The notes under the pieces are model-generated. The model made no database searches and had not been told where the DNA came from. It worked only from the letters and a program-made list of their open reading frames with translations. Below, in pieces: positions 16,676 to 23,971 of a stretch of DNA of 64,000 bases. Each line of letters starts with the position of its first letter. The stretch's first letter is position 1. This stretch comes from Aliamphritea hakodatensis (GTDB lineage: Bacteria > Pseudomonadota > Gammaproteobacteria > Pseudomonadales > Balneatricaceae): contig NZ_AP025281.1 in assembly GCF_024347195.1 (NCBI RefSeq), forward strand, positions 868,001-932,000, in the 5' to 3' direction. Made by a program: the position numbers and the translations under genes.

Positions 16676-17608
16676 ATGCAGCGACCGAAAAAACCGATGC
16701 CACCTCTGAATGCTTTGCGGGCCTTTGAAGCCGCAGCGCGGTTGCAGAGTCTGACAAAGGCTTCTGAGGAGTTGTTTGTGACCCAGGGAGCGGTGAGCCA
16801 GCAGGTAAAGCTGCTGGAAGAATATCTCGGTGCGCCCCTGTTCACCCGTAAATCACGGAAACTGCAGCTGACGGATCTGGGGCGTTCCTATCTTCCGGTA
16901 CTGACGCAGGCGTTCAGTAATATGCGGGCCAGTACCCAGGAGTTGTTCGATACCTCGCATCAGCCGGTGTTGCAGATTAAGTCCGGTACAACCTTTGCGC
17001 AGCGCTGGCTGGTTGAACGTTTACCCAAATTTATGGCGAAGTATCCGGAATACCGGGTGCGGTTAAAGACATCAGTCTGGCCTAACGGTGAGAGCGTTGA
17101 TGGTGTTGACCTTGAAATCTGTCATGGCTACGGGGATTTCTCCGGTTCGCTGGTGCAGCGGATTATCAAAGAACACTGGCAAGTGGTGGCCAGCCCGGAG
17201 TTTATGGAAAAGTATCCGGGGAGCCATCAGTTAGACCGGCTGATCGAAATGCCACTGATCAGCATTATGGGCTATCGGGAGGGGTGGCATAGCTGGTTTG
17301 GTGAGCAGGGGTTGGTAGAGCTTCAGCCGATGACCAGTTTTGAGAGTGATAATACCACGATGGCGATTGATATGGCCGAAGCCGGTGTGGGGGCGTTATT
17401 GGGGCTGAGTGGTCATTTATATGAACCGTTACAAAATGGCCGCCTGATCAAGGCGCATGAATATGAAATGGAAGCGGAGTGTGGCCATTATCTGGTGCTG
17501 CCAAACCGGCCGATGACAGCTAAGGTGGATAACTTCTGCCGTTGGATGCTGGAAGAGTTAGAGCAGCATCCGTGTAAAGATAATCTGGACTGGAATCTGA
17601 GTCTTTAA
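16676..17608 (+). CDS. LysR-type transcriptional regulator, GcvA-like
   Basis: The 310-residue protein has an N-terminal winged helix (PPLNALRAFEAAARLQSLTK, then the ELFVTQGAVSQQVKLLE recognition region, about residues 10-50) and a periplasmic-binding-like effector domain (about 100-300). The PPLNALRAFEAAAR start is typical of the GcvA group. It has a GGGAGA ribosome site 9 bases upstream. It is divergent from the peptide-type ABC operon and is followed by a convergent phosphatase-superfamily gene, so control of uptake and processing of the same compound is a reasonable inference. The effector is unknown. Confidence 0.88.
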   Translation: MQRPKKPMPPLNALRAFEAAARLQSLTKASEELFVTQGAVSQQVKLLEEYLGAPLFTRKSRKLQLTDLGRSYLPVLTQAFSNMRASTQELFDTSHQPVLQIKSGTTFAQRWLVERLPKFMAKYPEYRVRLKTSVWPNGESVDGVDLEICHGYGDFSGSLVQRIIKEHWQVVASPEFMEKYPGSHQLDRLIEMPLISIMGYREGWHSWFGEQGLVELQPMTSFESDNTTMAIDMAEAGVGALLGLSGHLYEPLQNGRLIKAHEYEMEAECGHYLVLPNRPMTAKVDNFCRWMLEELEQHPCKDNLDWNLSL

Positions 17609-17627
17609 ATGACTGAAGGTTACTCAT

Positions 17628-17656
17628 AAAAATCCCGGCCTGTGCCGGGATTTTTT
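17628..17656. terminator. Bidirectional rho-independent terminator (LysR / phosphatase genes)
   Basis: AAATCCCGGC (17630-17639) pairs with GCCGGGATTT (17644-17653) around CTGT, with A-run before and T-run after. It lies between two convergent genes and can serve both. Confidence 0.88.
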
Positions 17657-17682
17657 GTCTGTTATCGCGCAGTATGCCGTGA

Positions 17683-18924
17683 TCAGACTGCCTTGAGAAT
17701 GGGCTCAACCGTCCAGTCAGTTTCCACACCCATAATCGCAGCCATGGTCGGTGCGACCTGAACAGCCGTTGCAAAATCAACTTCCATTTGCGGTACATTC
17801 GGGCCGGCAAAAATACAGAAGCGGTTGTCTTCAGGTGTGCCCGGGCGCATACCGTGATTGGATTTGTACTTGGATGCCCCGCGAATGGTGCCTGTGCCCA
17901 TGACGTCGGCTTCGAAGCTGACATATTCTCCGGCCGGGCAGGTAAAGGCGATCAGCGTGTCATGCAGGTCTGCCGGGATAAAATCTTTCGGCATAATTTC
18001 CATGCCCTGTGCCAGCAGCTGTTCGGTGACGGTTGTTGCTTCTTCGTCAGAGCGCGGTGCAACCATCAGTACGCTGCCTTCGCTGGACCAGCGGCAGCCT
18101 TCCGGCAACAGCAGGTCGCAGCGTACTGCGTCAGGCATAGCCGCGTGGCCGTGGTCACTCATGATGGCGAAGTTGTATGTGTCCAGCGTGCCATTGCTGC
18201 GTAACTGGGTCATCAGCGCACCTACCTGGGCATCAGCGGTGCGCAGGGAGAGTTCCGTTTGCGGATGTTCAGTGCCGTACTGGTGCAGGTAATAGTCAGT
18301 GATACCCACTTCCAGCATGATCAGGTCCGGCGCATCGGCGCCAGCCAGCGTGGCGGCTACCTGCATCAGTTGGTAATCCGCCAGCATACCCAGGCTCAGC
18401 GTCTGTTCCCGGTCTGCAATAGGATCAACCATCTCGTCAATGTTCAGGCCCAGTTGTGACAGCCGGTTATCCGGATCGAGGTTTTTTCCGGTGAGACGCC
18501 ACTGTTCATTGGCCGGATGCGGCTCGTTATCACGGCCCCGGCTCATGACATCATTAACCCACCAGGGTTTGATGAACAGGTTGCAGTCTTCCGGGCGAAC
18601 CATGCCGTAGCCGACATTCACAACGTCACCACCGGCTTTACGGGCGAAGCCTGCCAGGGTTTCGCCGCGCACATCATAGGGATTCGACCAGCGGAAAACA
18701 TCACCGTCCCAGATTTTATTGCCGTACACGCCATGTTCTGCCGGCGGGCGGCCGATGATCATTGACGTCCGGCCCGGGAAAGACGTCCCGCAGATTTCCG
18801 GTGTCAGTTCTTTTACCTGACAGCCCTGTCTGGCCAGCGCATCCAGATGGGGAAGCTGATCACGCATCTGTTCAAATTTACCGGCACTGATGCCATCGAT
18901 CATGATGAGAATGAGTTTGTTCAT
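17683..18924 (-). CDS. Alkaline-phosphatase-superfamily hydrolase (NPP/phosphonoacetate hydrolase-like)
   Basis: The 413-residue protein has no signal peptide and shows the metal-site motifs of the superfamily: LIMIDG at the N-terminus (Asp10), a nucleophile region GTSFPGRTS (Thr47/Ser48), GITDYYLHQYG, SDHGH and KSNHGM. The pattern -TGxxPxxHG-type motif (GRPPAEHGVYGN) is shared by nucleotide pyrophosphatases/phosphodiesterases and phosphonoacetate hydrolases. It therefore probably cleaves a phosphodiester, phosphonate or related ester in the cytoplasm. It lies beside a LysR regulator and a peptide-type importer operon, which suggests that the importer brings in its substrate; that link is inference. 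Confidence 0.82.
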   Translation of the reverse strand: MNKLILIMIDGISAGKFEQMRDQLPHLDALARQGCQVKELTPEICGTSFPGRTSMIIGRPPAEHGVYGNKIWDGDVFRWSNPYDVRGETLAGFARKAGGDVVNVGYGMVRPEDCNLFIKPWWVNDVMSRGRDNEPHPANEQWRLTGKNLDPDNRLSQLGLNIDEMVDPIADREQTLSLGMLADYQLMQVAATLAGADAPDLIMLEVGITDYYLHQYGTEHPQTELSLRTADAQVGALMTQLRSNGTLDTYNFAIMSDHGHAAMPDAVRCDLLLPEGCRWSSEGSVLMVAPRSDEEATTVTEQLLAQGMEIMPKDFIPADLHDTLIAFTCPAGEYVSFEADVMGTGTIRGASKYKSNHGMRPGTPEDNRFCIFAGPNVPQMEVDFATAVQVAPTMAAIMGVETDWTVEPILKAV

Positions 18925-19191
18925 AATTGTGCTTCTGGGGTCTCAAGGGTTGCACTTGTCTTATTTTCGCTAAGCATCCAGCAAAACGGTTTGGGAATAA
19001 AGTCAGAAAAGTGAATCTTTATCATTAGAGATAATAATGTTACCGGATGCGCAGTATGGGCAGTCTAGCCGTAAAAGTATTCAGTTTTGTTTCAGACTGC
19101 ATATTTAGCATGGTTAGCAGTAAAAAATGTGCTGCATGAAAGCATCTCTGCTTTTGTGCTGAGGACGCAGTTGCAGTGCAGAGGAGTTTTT

Positions 19192-20034
19192 ATGCAGGTG
19201 AATGAAACAGCTTCAGTAGGCCTTGGGTTACGGCAGGCTCATTATCAGGCTGTTATTGACCGGGCGCCCTCCGTCGGATGGTTTGAAGTTCACAGTGAAA
19301 ATTATTTTAACCCCGGTGGCCCGAATCATTATTTTTTGCAGCGTGTCCGTGACCATTACCCGTTGTCGCTGCACGGTGTGGGTCTGTCGGTGGGCTCAAC
19401 GGACCCGCTGGATATGGAATATCTGGCATCCCTGAAACAGCTGATCGAACAGTATGAGCCTTTCCTTGTATCGGATCATGTGTCCTGGAGCCGGCATAAC
19501 GGCGAGTATTTTCCGGATCTTTACCCGTTACCTTTCACGGCCGGGGTGATTGAGCATCTGGTTTCCCGTATTCAGCAGGTACAGGAGTATCTGGGCCGGG
19601 CACTGATACTGGAAAATGTTTCCAGCTATGTCACGTTTACCGGGTCAGAAATGACCGAGTGGGATTTCCTGAATGAAGTGACTGCGAGAAGCGGTTGTCA
19701 GTTGTTACTGGATGTGAATAACGTTGCGGTGAACAGTTGTAATCATGGTTTCGGGGCGGAAGATTTTATTGCCGGGATCCGGGCAGGCAGTGTGGCGGAA
19801 ATTCATTTGTCAGGTGCCACCCATAAAATGATCAATCAGCAGCCTTTTATTATCGACAGTCATGATGCCGAAGTGGCAGACGGCGTATGGGCACTGTATC
19901 GCCAGGCAACCGAGCGTTTTGGTGTGCTTCCCAGTCTGATTGAGTGGGACAGTCAGATGCCTGACCTTCAGGTGCTGCTGGATCAGGCAGCAATTGCCGC
20001 GCAGATTCAGGGAGGCTGTGTTCATGCTGGCTGA
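19192..20034 (+). CDS. DUF692/MNIO family enzyme (BufB/HvfB-like, multinuclear iron oxidative enzyme)
   Basis: The 280-residue protein is a TIM-barrel of the DUF692 (UPF0276) family, now called MNIO, which includes MbnB of methanobactin synthesis and BufB of bufferin synthesis. These iron enzymes oxidise cysteines of a peptide precursor to heterocycles or thioamides. Metal-ligand candidates appear in conserved order: FEVHSENYF, LHGVGLS, VSDHVSWS, ILENVSSY, LLDVNN, EIHLSGA, DSHD and IEWDSQMP. The start at 19192 has GAGGAG 5 bases upstream; an earlier in-frame start at 19087 would add 35 unrelated residues. The gene overlaps the DUF2063 partner by 11 bases, and a DUF2282 precursor follows, so the three form one operon. 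Confidence 0.92.
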   Translation: MQVNETASVGLGLRQAHYQAVIDRAPSVGWFEVHSENYFNPGGPNHYFLQRVRDHYPLSLHGVGLSVGSTDPLDMEYLASLKQLIEQYEPFLVSDHVSWSRHNGEYFPDLYPLPFTAGVIEHLVSRIQQVQEYLGRALILENVSSYVTFTGSEMTEWDFLNEVTARSGCQLLLDVNNVAVNSCNHGFGAEDFIAGIRAGSVAEIHLSGATHKMINQQPFIIDSHDAEVADGVWALYRQATERFGVLPSLIEWDSQMPDLQVLLDQAAIAAQIQGGCVHAG

Positions 20035-20788
20035 ATTACAAAACAGTTTTATAGCTACCCTCAAGCAGCGGCAGTTAACGGACTTTGCTCCGTCGCTGGT
20101 GTCCTCTGAAGTGTCGGCCACCGACCGTATGAATATCTATGCCAATCATCTGGGGCTGACGCTGAGAGAGTTGCTGACGGCTGCTTATCCGATACTGGCA
20201 GCGCAACTGGAGGAAGATGAATTTACCCGGGTGTGTGTCAGTTATTGCCAGCAGCGGCCCATGGCGAAGCCGGAGGCCTGGACATTTGGTGAAGGTTTTG
20301 CCGAGGTGATGGCGCAGGATGAGGCCCTTGCTGATCAGCAGCCATTAATTGATCTGGCGCGGATTGAGCGGGCTGCGCAGCAGTGTTTTTATGCCGCTGA
20401 TCAGACGCCGCTGGCCGCCGATGCGCTGGCGGGGATGGATGCAGAAGCATTGTGTAAGGTGCGGTTTTATCTGCTGCCCGGTGTGCAGTTGCTGGCAGTG
20501 GATGCCCAGGCGCTGGGGTACTGGCAGTTAGCACAGAATGGAGGATTAACGAAACAGCATGTGTTACCGGGCCGGCAGGCTCAGTTGCTGATTCAGCGTT
20601 TGCCCAGTGGTGAAATAGGCGTGACCGGGCTTGATCCGGCTCTCTTTCTGTTTATACAGCTGCTGGCGGCGGGTAATGATTTTATGAGTACGTATGAAGA
20701 GGTGTTACAGCACTTCGCCGATTTCTCCGTACAGGAGGCTTATCAGTACTGCATCACTGCAGATGTGTTTTCTAATCAGTCGGGCTGA
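20024..20788 (+). CDS. DUF2063 partner protein (BufC/HvfC-like)
   Basis: The 254-residue protein has the HvfC/BufC N-terminal domain (about residues 5-100, formerly called a putative DNA-binding domain; RMNIYANHLGLTLRELLTAA is the typical core), followed by a C-terminal domain (about 130-245). In characterised MNIO systems the partner recognises the precursor peptide and presents it to the enzyme, so it acts as a leader-binding subunit in the cytoplasm. The start at 20024 has a GGGAGG site (20010-20015) inside the preceding gene and overlaps its stop. I see no enzyme motifs of its own. Confidence 0.88.
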   Translation: MLAELQNSFIATLKQRQLTDFAPSLVSSEVSATDRMNIYANHLGLTLRELLTAAYPILAAQLEEDEFTRVCVSYCQQRPMAKPEAWTFGEGFAEVMAQDEALADQQPLIDLARIERAAQQCFYAADQTPLAADALAGMDAEALCKVRFYLLPGVQLLAVDAQALGYWQLAQNGGLTKQHVLPGRQAQLLIQRLPSGEIGVTGLDPALFLFIQLLAAGNDFMSTYEEVLQHFADFSVQEAYQYCITADVFSNQSG

Positions 20789-20830
20789 AATGATTAAGTC
20801 AGGACTGGATATTCAACAGGAGTCAGGAAA

Positions 20831-21151
20831 ATGAAAGATAAAAATAAACTTGCCTTGGCATTACTCTCTGCCGTTGCTTTGCAGGGCTGTGCAACGGTAG
20901 AAGCGCAGTCGGGTAGCCAGGCCGCTGCCGCCCAGCCTGCGTCTTCGGCCAGCAAAGAGACCCAGAAAGCGGTGAGTAGCAGTGGGAAAACGAAGTATGA
21001 GAAATGTTACGGCATTGCCAAGGCCGGTGAAAACGGTTGCCGTTCAAATGGTCTGAGCTGTTCCGGCCATTCAACCAGTGATCGTCAGGCGAATGCCTGG
21101 ATTCTGGTGCCTAAGGGGTTATGCGATAAGATTGCCGGTGGCCGTTCATAA
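20831..21151 (+). CDS. DUF2282 bufferin-like precursor with lipobox
   Basis: The 106-residue product has a signal peptide that ends in a lipobox-like LQGC (Cys20), a Ser/Ala/Gln-rich linker (about 22-52), and a C-terminal core with the DUF2282 pattern: KCYGIAKAGENGC (Cys59, Cys70), LSCSGHST (Cys77), NAWILVPKGLC (Cys98) and IAGG. In bufferins the four core cysteines are substrates of the MNIO enzyme and the mature product chelates copper in the periplasm. Here the precursor follows the enzyme and partner genes rather than leading the operon, and the lipobox would tether it to a membrane. Family NDC and HSCAG positions read NGC and LSCSG. A GGAGTCAGGAAA region gives the ribosome site. A bidirectional terminator closes the operon. 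Confidence 0.82.
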   Translation: MKDKNKLALALLSAVALQGCATVEAQSGSQAAAAQPASSASKETQKAVSSSGKTKYEKCYGIAKAGENGCRSNGLSCSGHSTSDRQANAWILVPKGLCDKIAGGRS

Positions 21152-21164
21152 GGGCCGGGCAAAT

Positions 21165-21193
21165 AAAAAAGGGGATCAGTGATCCCCTTTTTT
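21165..21193. terminator. Bidirectional terminator after the bufferin-like precursor
   Basis: AAAAAAGGGGAT pairs with ATCCCCTTTTTT around CAGTG. The A-run on one side and T-run on the other allow use by the operon on the plus strand and the convergent membrane-protein gene. Confidence 0.9.
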
Positions 21194-21204
21194 AACAGGT
21201 GTTG

Positions 21205-21792
21205 TCAGCGGCGCCGGTTGCCCATAAACAGCATCGGAATACCCATCGCCAAACAGGCGCTGAACAGTGCCGGGTCCTGCCAGTGTGTCAGCAGCGCACC
21301 CTGACTGAAAGCCGTTAAGCCTGCTGCAACCAGTGCGCTTCCTGCCAGCAGTAGCTGCCGGTTGTGAGCCTGTGGTTGCCGGACTGCTGCGTATAGCAAT
21401 GCAGCGGAAGCGGCCAGAGCGATCAGTTGTGCGTACTGTGTACCGTACTGCATTTGCCGGAGCAGTTCGAAGAAGGCAAACAGGCCGATCAGCCAGCGTC
21501 CCCAGGCAGGCTTTGTCCAGACTTTCTCCAGGCTCAGGGCCACCGCGGCGGTGGCGATGAGCGGAATACCGGCAAAGTAGGCCAGATTTTCCAGCATTTG
21601 CCGCAGTGTGAAGAGGTCTTCGCTTTGCGTGCCAATTAACAGCTGAGCCGCTGCAGACAGGGCAATAAACAGGCTGCTGAGCGCCAGCACCTGCTGATTA
21701 ATGCCTGCAGTCGGGTCAGCGGTCTGGCGATGTTGCCAGACTGCGGAGTAACCACTGCTGAGGGTCAGCAGTAACAGTGTCACAGAGGTCAT
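21205..21792 (-). CDS. Predicted inner-membrane protein of unknown function
   Basis: The 195-residue product is mostly hydrophobic with about five or six membrane helices (around residues 1-15, 35-52, 70-88, 98-112, 122-137 and 147-190) and ends in a basic GNRRR tail that should be cytoplasmic. I recognise no family motif. Its start lies 2 bases after the stop of hemL on the same strand, so it is translated from the hemL transcript. Nothing in it suggests a role in heme synthesis. Confidence 0.65.
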   Translation of the reverse strand: MTSVTLLLLTLSSGYSAVWQHRQTADPTAGINQQVLALSSLFIALSAAAQLLIGTQSEDLFTLRQMLENLAYFAGIPLIATAAVALSLEKVWTKPAWGRWLIGLFAFFELLRQMQYGTQYAQLIALAASAALLYAAVRQPQAHNRQLLLAGSALVAAGLTAFSQGALLTHWQDPALFSACLAMGIPMLFMGNRRR

Positions 21793-21794
21793 TG

Positions 21795-23075
21795 TTACAG
21801 CTTGGCAAATACGCGGCCGGCCGCTTCAATTGTCGCTTCAATATCGGCTTCGCTGTGCGCCGCAGACAGGAAGCCTGCTTCGAACGCAGACGGTGCAAGA
21901 TAAATACCTTCCTCCAGCATGCCGTGGAAGAAACGGTTGAACTTATCGGTGTCGCACTTCATCACATCGGCAAAGCAGGTAACGCTCTCCTGATCGGTGA
22001 AGAACAGGCCGAACATGCCGCCCACGTAGTTAGTGGTGAAAGGTACGTTGTGGCGCAGTGCCATGCTTTCCAGGCCTTCAGCCAGCAATTCTGTTTTGGC
22101 GCTCAGGCGTTCGTGGAAGCCTTCTTCTTCAAGGGCGTTCAGCATGGTCAGGCCGGCAGCCATGGCGATCGGGTTACCGGACAGAGTGCCTGCCTGGTAT
22201 ACCGGGCCCAGTGGCGCAATGTGTTCCATAATCTCCCGCTTACCGCCGAATGCACCGACTGGCAGGCCGCCGCCGATGACCTTGCCCATGGTGGTCAGGT
22301 CAGGGATGACACCGTAGTAACCCTGAGCACCGGTCAGGGAAACCCGGAAGCCGGTCATCACTTCATCCAGAATCAGGACGGTGCCGTATTCGTCACAGAT
22401 GTCGCGAAGCCCTTGCAGGAAACCTTCAACAGGCGGGATGCAGTTCATGTTACCGGCAACCGGTTCTACGATGATGCAGGCGATCTGATCGCCGGCAGCG
22501 GCGAACGCTTCACGCACGTTATCCAGATCGTTGTACGTCAGGGTGATGGTGTGTTCAGCCAGTGCGGCCGGTACACCCGGAGAGTTAGGCTCCCCCAGTG
22601 TCAGGGCGCCGGAACCGGCTTTAACCAGCAGCGAGTCAGAGTGGCCATGGTAGCAGCCTTCGAATTTAACGATTTTATCCCGGCCGGTGTAACCCCGTGC
22701 CAGTCGGATTGCGCTCATAGTGGCTTCTGTGCCGGAGTTCACCATCCGAACCAGATCCATGCCTGGCATCATTTCGCAGACTTTATCGGCCATGTCAATT
22801 TCGATGGCGGTAGGTGCACCGAAGCCCAGCCCGCTGTCGATCATGCCGCGCACGGCATTCAGCACGTCCGGGTTGGCGTGGCCGAGGATCATTGGTCCCC
22901 AGGAGCCTACGTAGTCGATATATTGTTTATCGTCTTCATCAAACAGGTAAGCGCCTTCACCGCGTTTGAAGAAAATCGGTGTGCCACCGACGCCTTTAAA
23001 GGCGCGTACCGGCGAGTTTACACCGCCGGGGATGTGGGTCTGGGCAGCCTGAAACAGCGATTCTGAACGTGACAT
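21795..23075 (-). CDS. hemL: Glutamate-1-semialdehyde 2,1-aminomutase
   Basis: The 426-residue PLP enzyme converts glutamate-1-semialdehyde to 5-aminolevulinate, the last step of the C5 route to tetrapyrroles. It starts with the family block SLFQAAQTHIPGGVNSPVRA and holds the PLP-lysine region TTMGKVIGGGLPVGAFGG (Lys near residue 265), the aspartate motif ILDEVMTGFRV and the gating-loop region MVNSGTEATMSAIRLARG. Length matches the family. Its product feeds heme, siroheme and so heme d1, which the nir cluster in this window needs. thiE lies 122 bases upstream on the same strand. Confidence 0.97.
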   Translation of the reverse strand: MSRSESLFQAAQTHIPGGVNSPVRAFKGVGGTPIFFKRGEGAYLFDEDDKQYIDYVGSWGPMILGHANPDVLNAVRGMIDSGLGFGAPTAIEIDMADKVCEMMPGMDLVRMVNSGTEATMSAIRLARGYTGRDKIVKFEGCYHGHSDSLLVKAGSGALTLGEPNSPGVPAALAEHTITLTYNDLDNVREAFAAAGDQIACIIVEPVAGNMNCIPPVEGFLQGLRDICDEYGTVLILDEVMTGFRVSLTGAQGYYGVIPDLTTMGKVIGGGLPVGAFGGKREIMEHIAPLGPVYQAGTLSGNPIAMAAGLTMLNALEEEGFHERLSAKTELLAEGLESMALRHNVPFTTNYVGGMFGLFFTDQESVTCFADVMKCDTDKFNRFFHGMLEEGIYLAPSAFEAGFLSAAHSEADIEATIEAAGRVFAKL

Positions 23076-23197
23076 GTCGGTTTCTCTATGCAGATGCCTT
23101 AAGGTAAGGCCTGTTAAAATTGAAATCTTATTTTGCGCTGTGACATGGTCACAGAGCAGATCCGGTATATTTCGTGACGGAAAAGCCGGCAGCTGTG

Positions 23198-23842
23198 TTA
23201 TTCGCGAAACAGCTGCTGAAAGCTTTCTGCCCGGGCGGTGATGTCTTCTGCGCTGAATAAACTGTTTACCACAGCCAGCATATCCGCTCCGGCGTCAATA
23301 ATCTGATGTGCATTATCCACAGTAATACCGCCTATCGCTACTACCGGAACAGGCAGGTTTTGCTTTGCGTCATGAAGCAGGTGCATTGGGGCCGGTTTGG
23401 CGTCCGGTTTTGTCTGGGAAGCAAAGAATGCACCGAAGGCAACGTAATCCGCATCGCAGGCACAGGCCTGTTCGGCCAGTTCCAGACTGTCATGGCAGGT
23501 AATGCCGATAATCGCGTCAGGCCCCAGTTCATGACGGGCACTTTGGTGATTGCCGTCTCCCTGGCCAAGATGCACGCCATCCGCTGAAACAGCTTTAGCC
23601 AGCGCGATATCATCGTTGATCAGTAACAGGCCGTTGTACCTGTGACACAGCGCCAGAAGCGCAGCTGCCTGCCGGTGTCGCAATTCAGTATCGGCGGATT
23701 TATCCCGGTACTGAATAATGCCGCAGCCCCCCTGTAATGCGGCTTCAACCTGCGAAAGCATACTTTCCAGATCAGGCATCAGTTTGCTGTCGGTGATGCC
23801 ATAAAGTCCGTGCAGGCGGGAATCTGGGGAGCGGGTATTCAT
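23198..23842 (-). CDS. thiE: Thiamine-phosphate synthase
   Basis: The 214-residue TIM-barrel joins HMP-diphosphate and the thiazole phosphate to make thiamine phosphate. Motifs include LYGITDSKL, the diphosphate site QYRDKSAD, LLINDDIALA, DGVHLGQGD, GITCHD and the phosphate-binding VAIGGIT. The start has an AGGA site 7 bases upstream. A thiamine riboswitch is not visible in the upstream 130 bases. hemL next to thiE is a common gammaproteobacterial pair. Confidence 0.95.
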   Translation of the reverse strand: MNTRSPDSRLHGLYGITDSKLMPDLESMLSQVEAALQGGCGIIQYRDKSADTELRHRQAAALLALCHRYNGLLLINDDIALAKAVSADGVHLGQGDGNHQSARHELGPDAIIGITCHDSLELAEQACACDADYVAFGAFFASQTKPDAKPAPMHLLHDAKQNLPVPVVAIGGITVDNAHQIIDAGADMLAVVNSLFSAEDITARAESFQQLFRE

Positions 23843-23971
23843 ATCGTGTCCTGTCAGTGGGTGATGCTTGGGAGGAACGGGGGTAAATCATACTTCAGTT
23901 CAGCACGGATGTTCAGCCGCCGACGCGGCTAAATATCACTATAAGGGCTGATGGCCATCGTTACCGGGGGG

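Noticed and set aside
21777..23066. A 429-codon open frame on the plus strand opposite hemL
   Set aside because: It is the exact antisense of a well-conserved gene, has no family motifs and no ribosome site; long antisense frames are common in this codon usage.
23843..23971. Thiamine riboswitch before thiE
   Set aside because: The upstream stretch lacks the conserved CTGAGA and ACCTGA segments of the TPP element.
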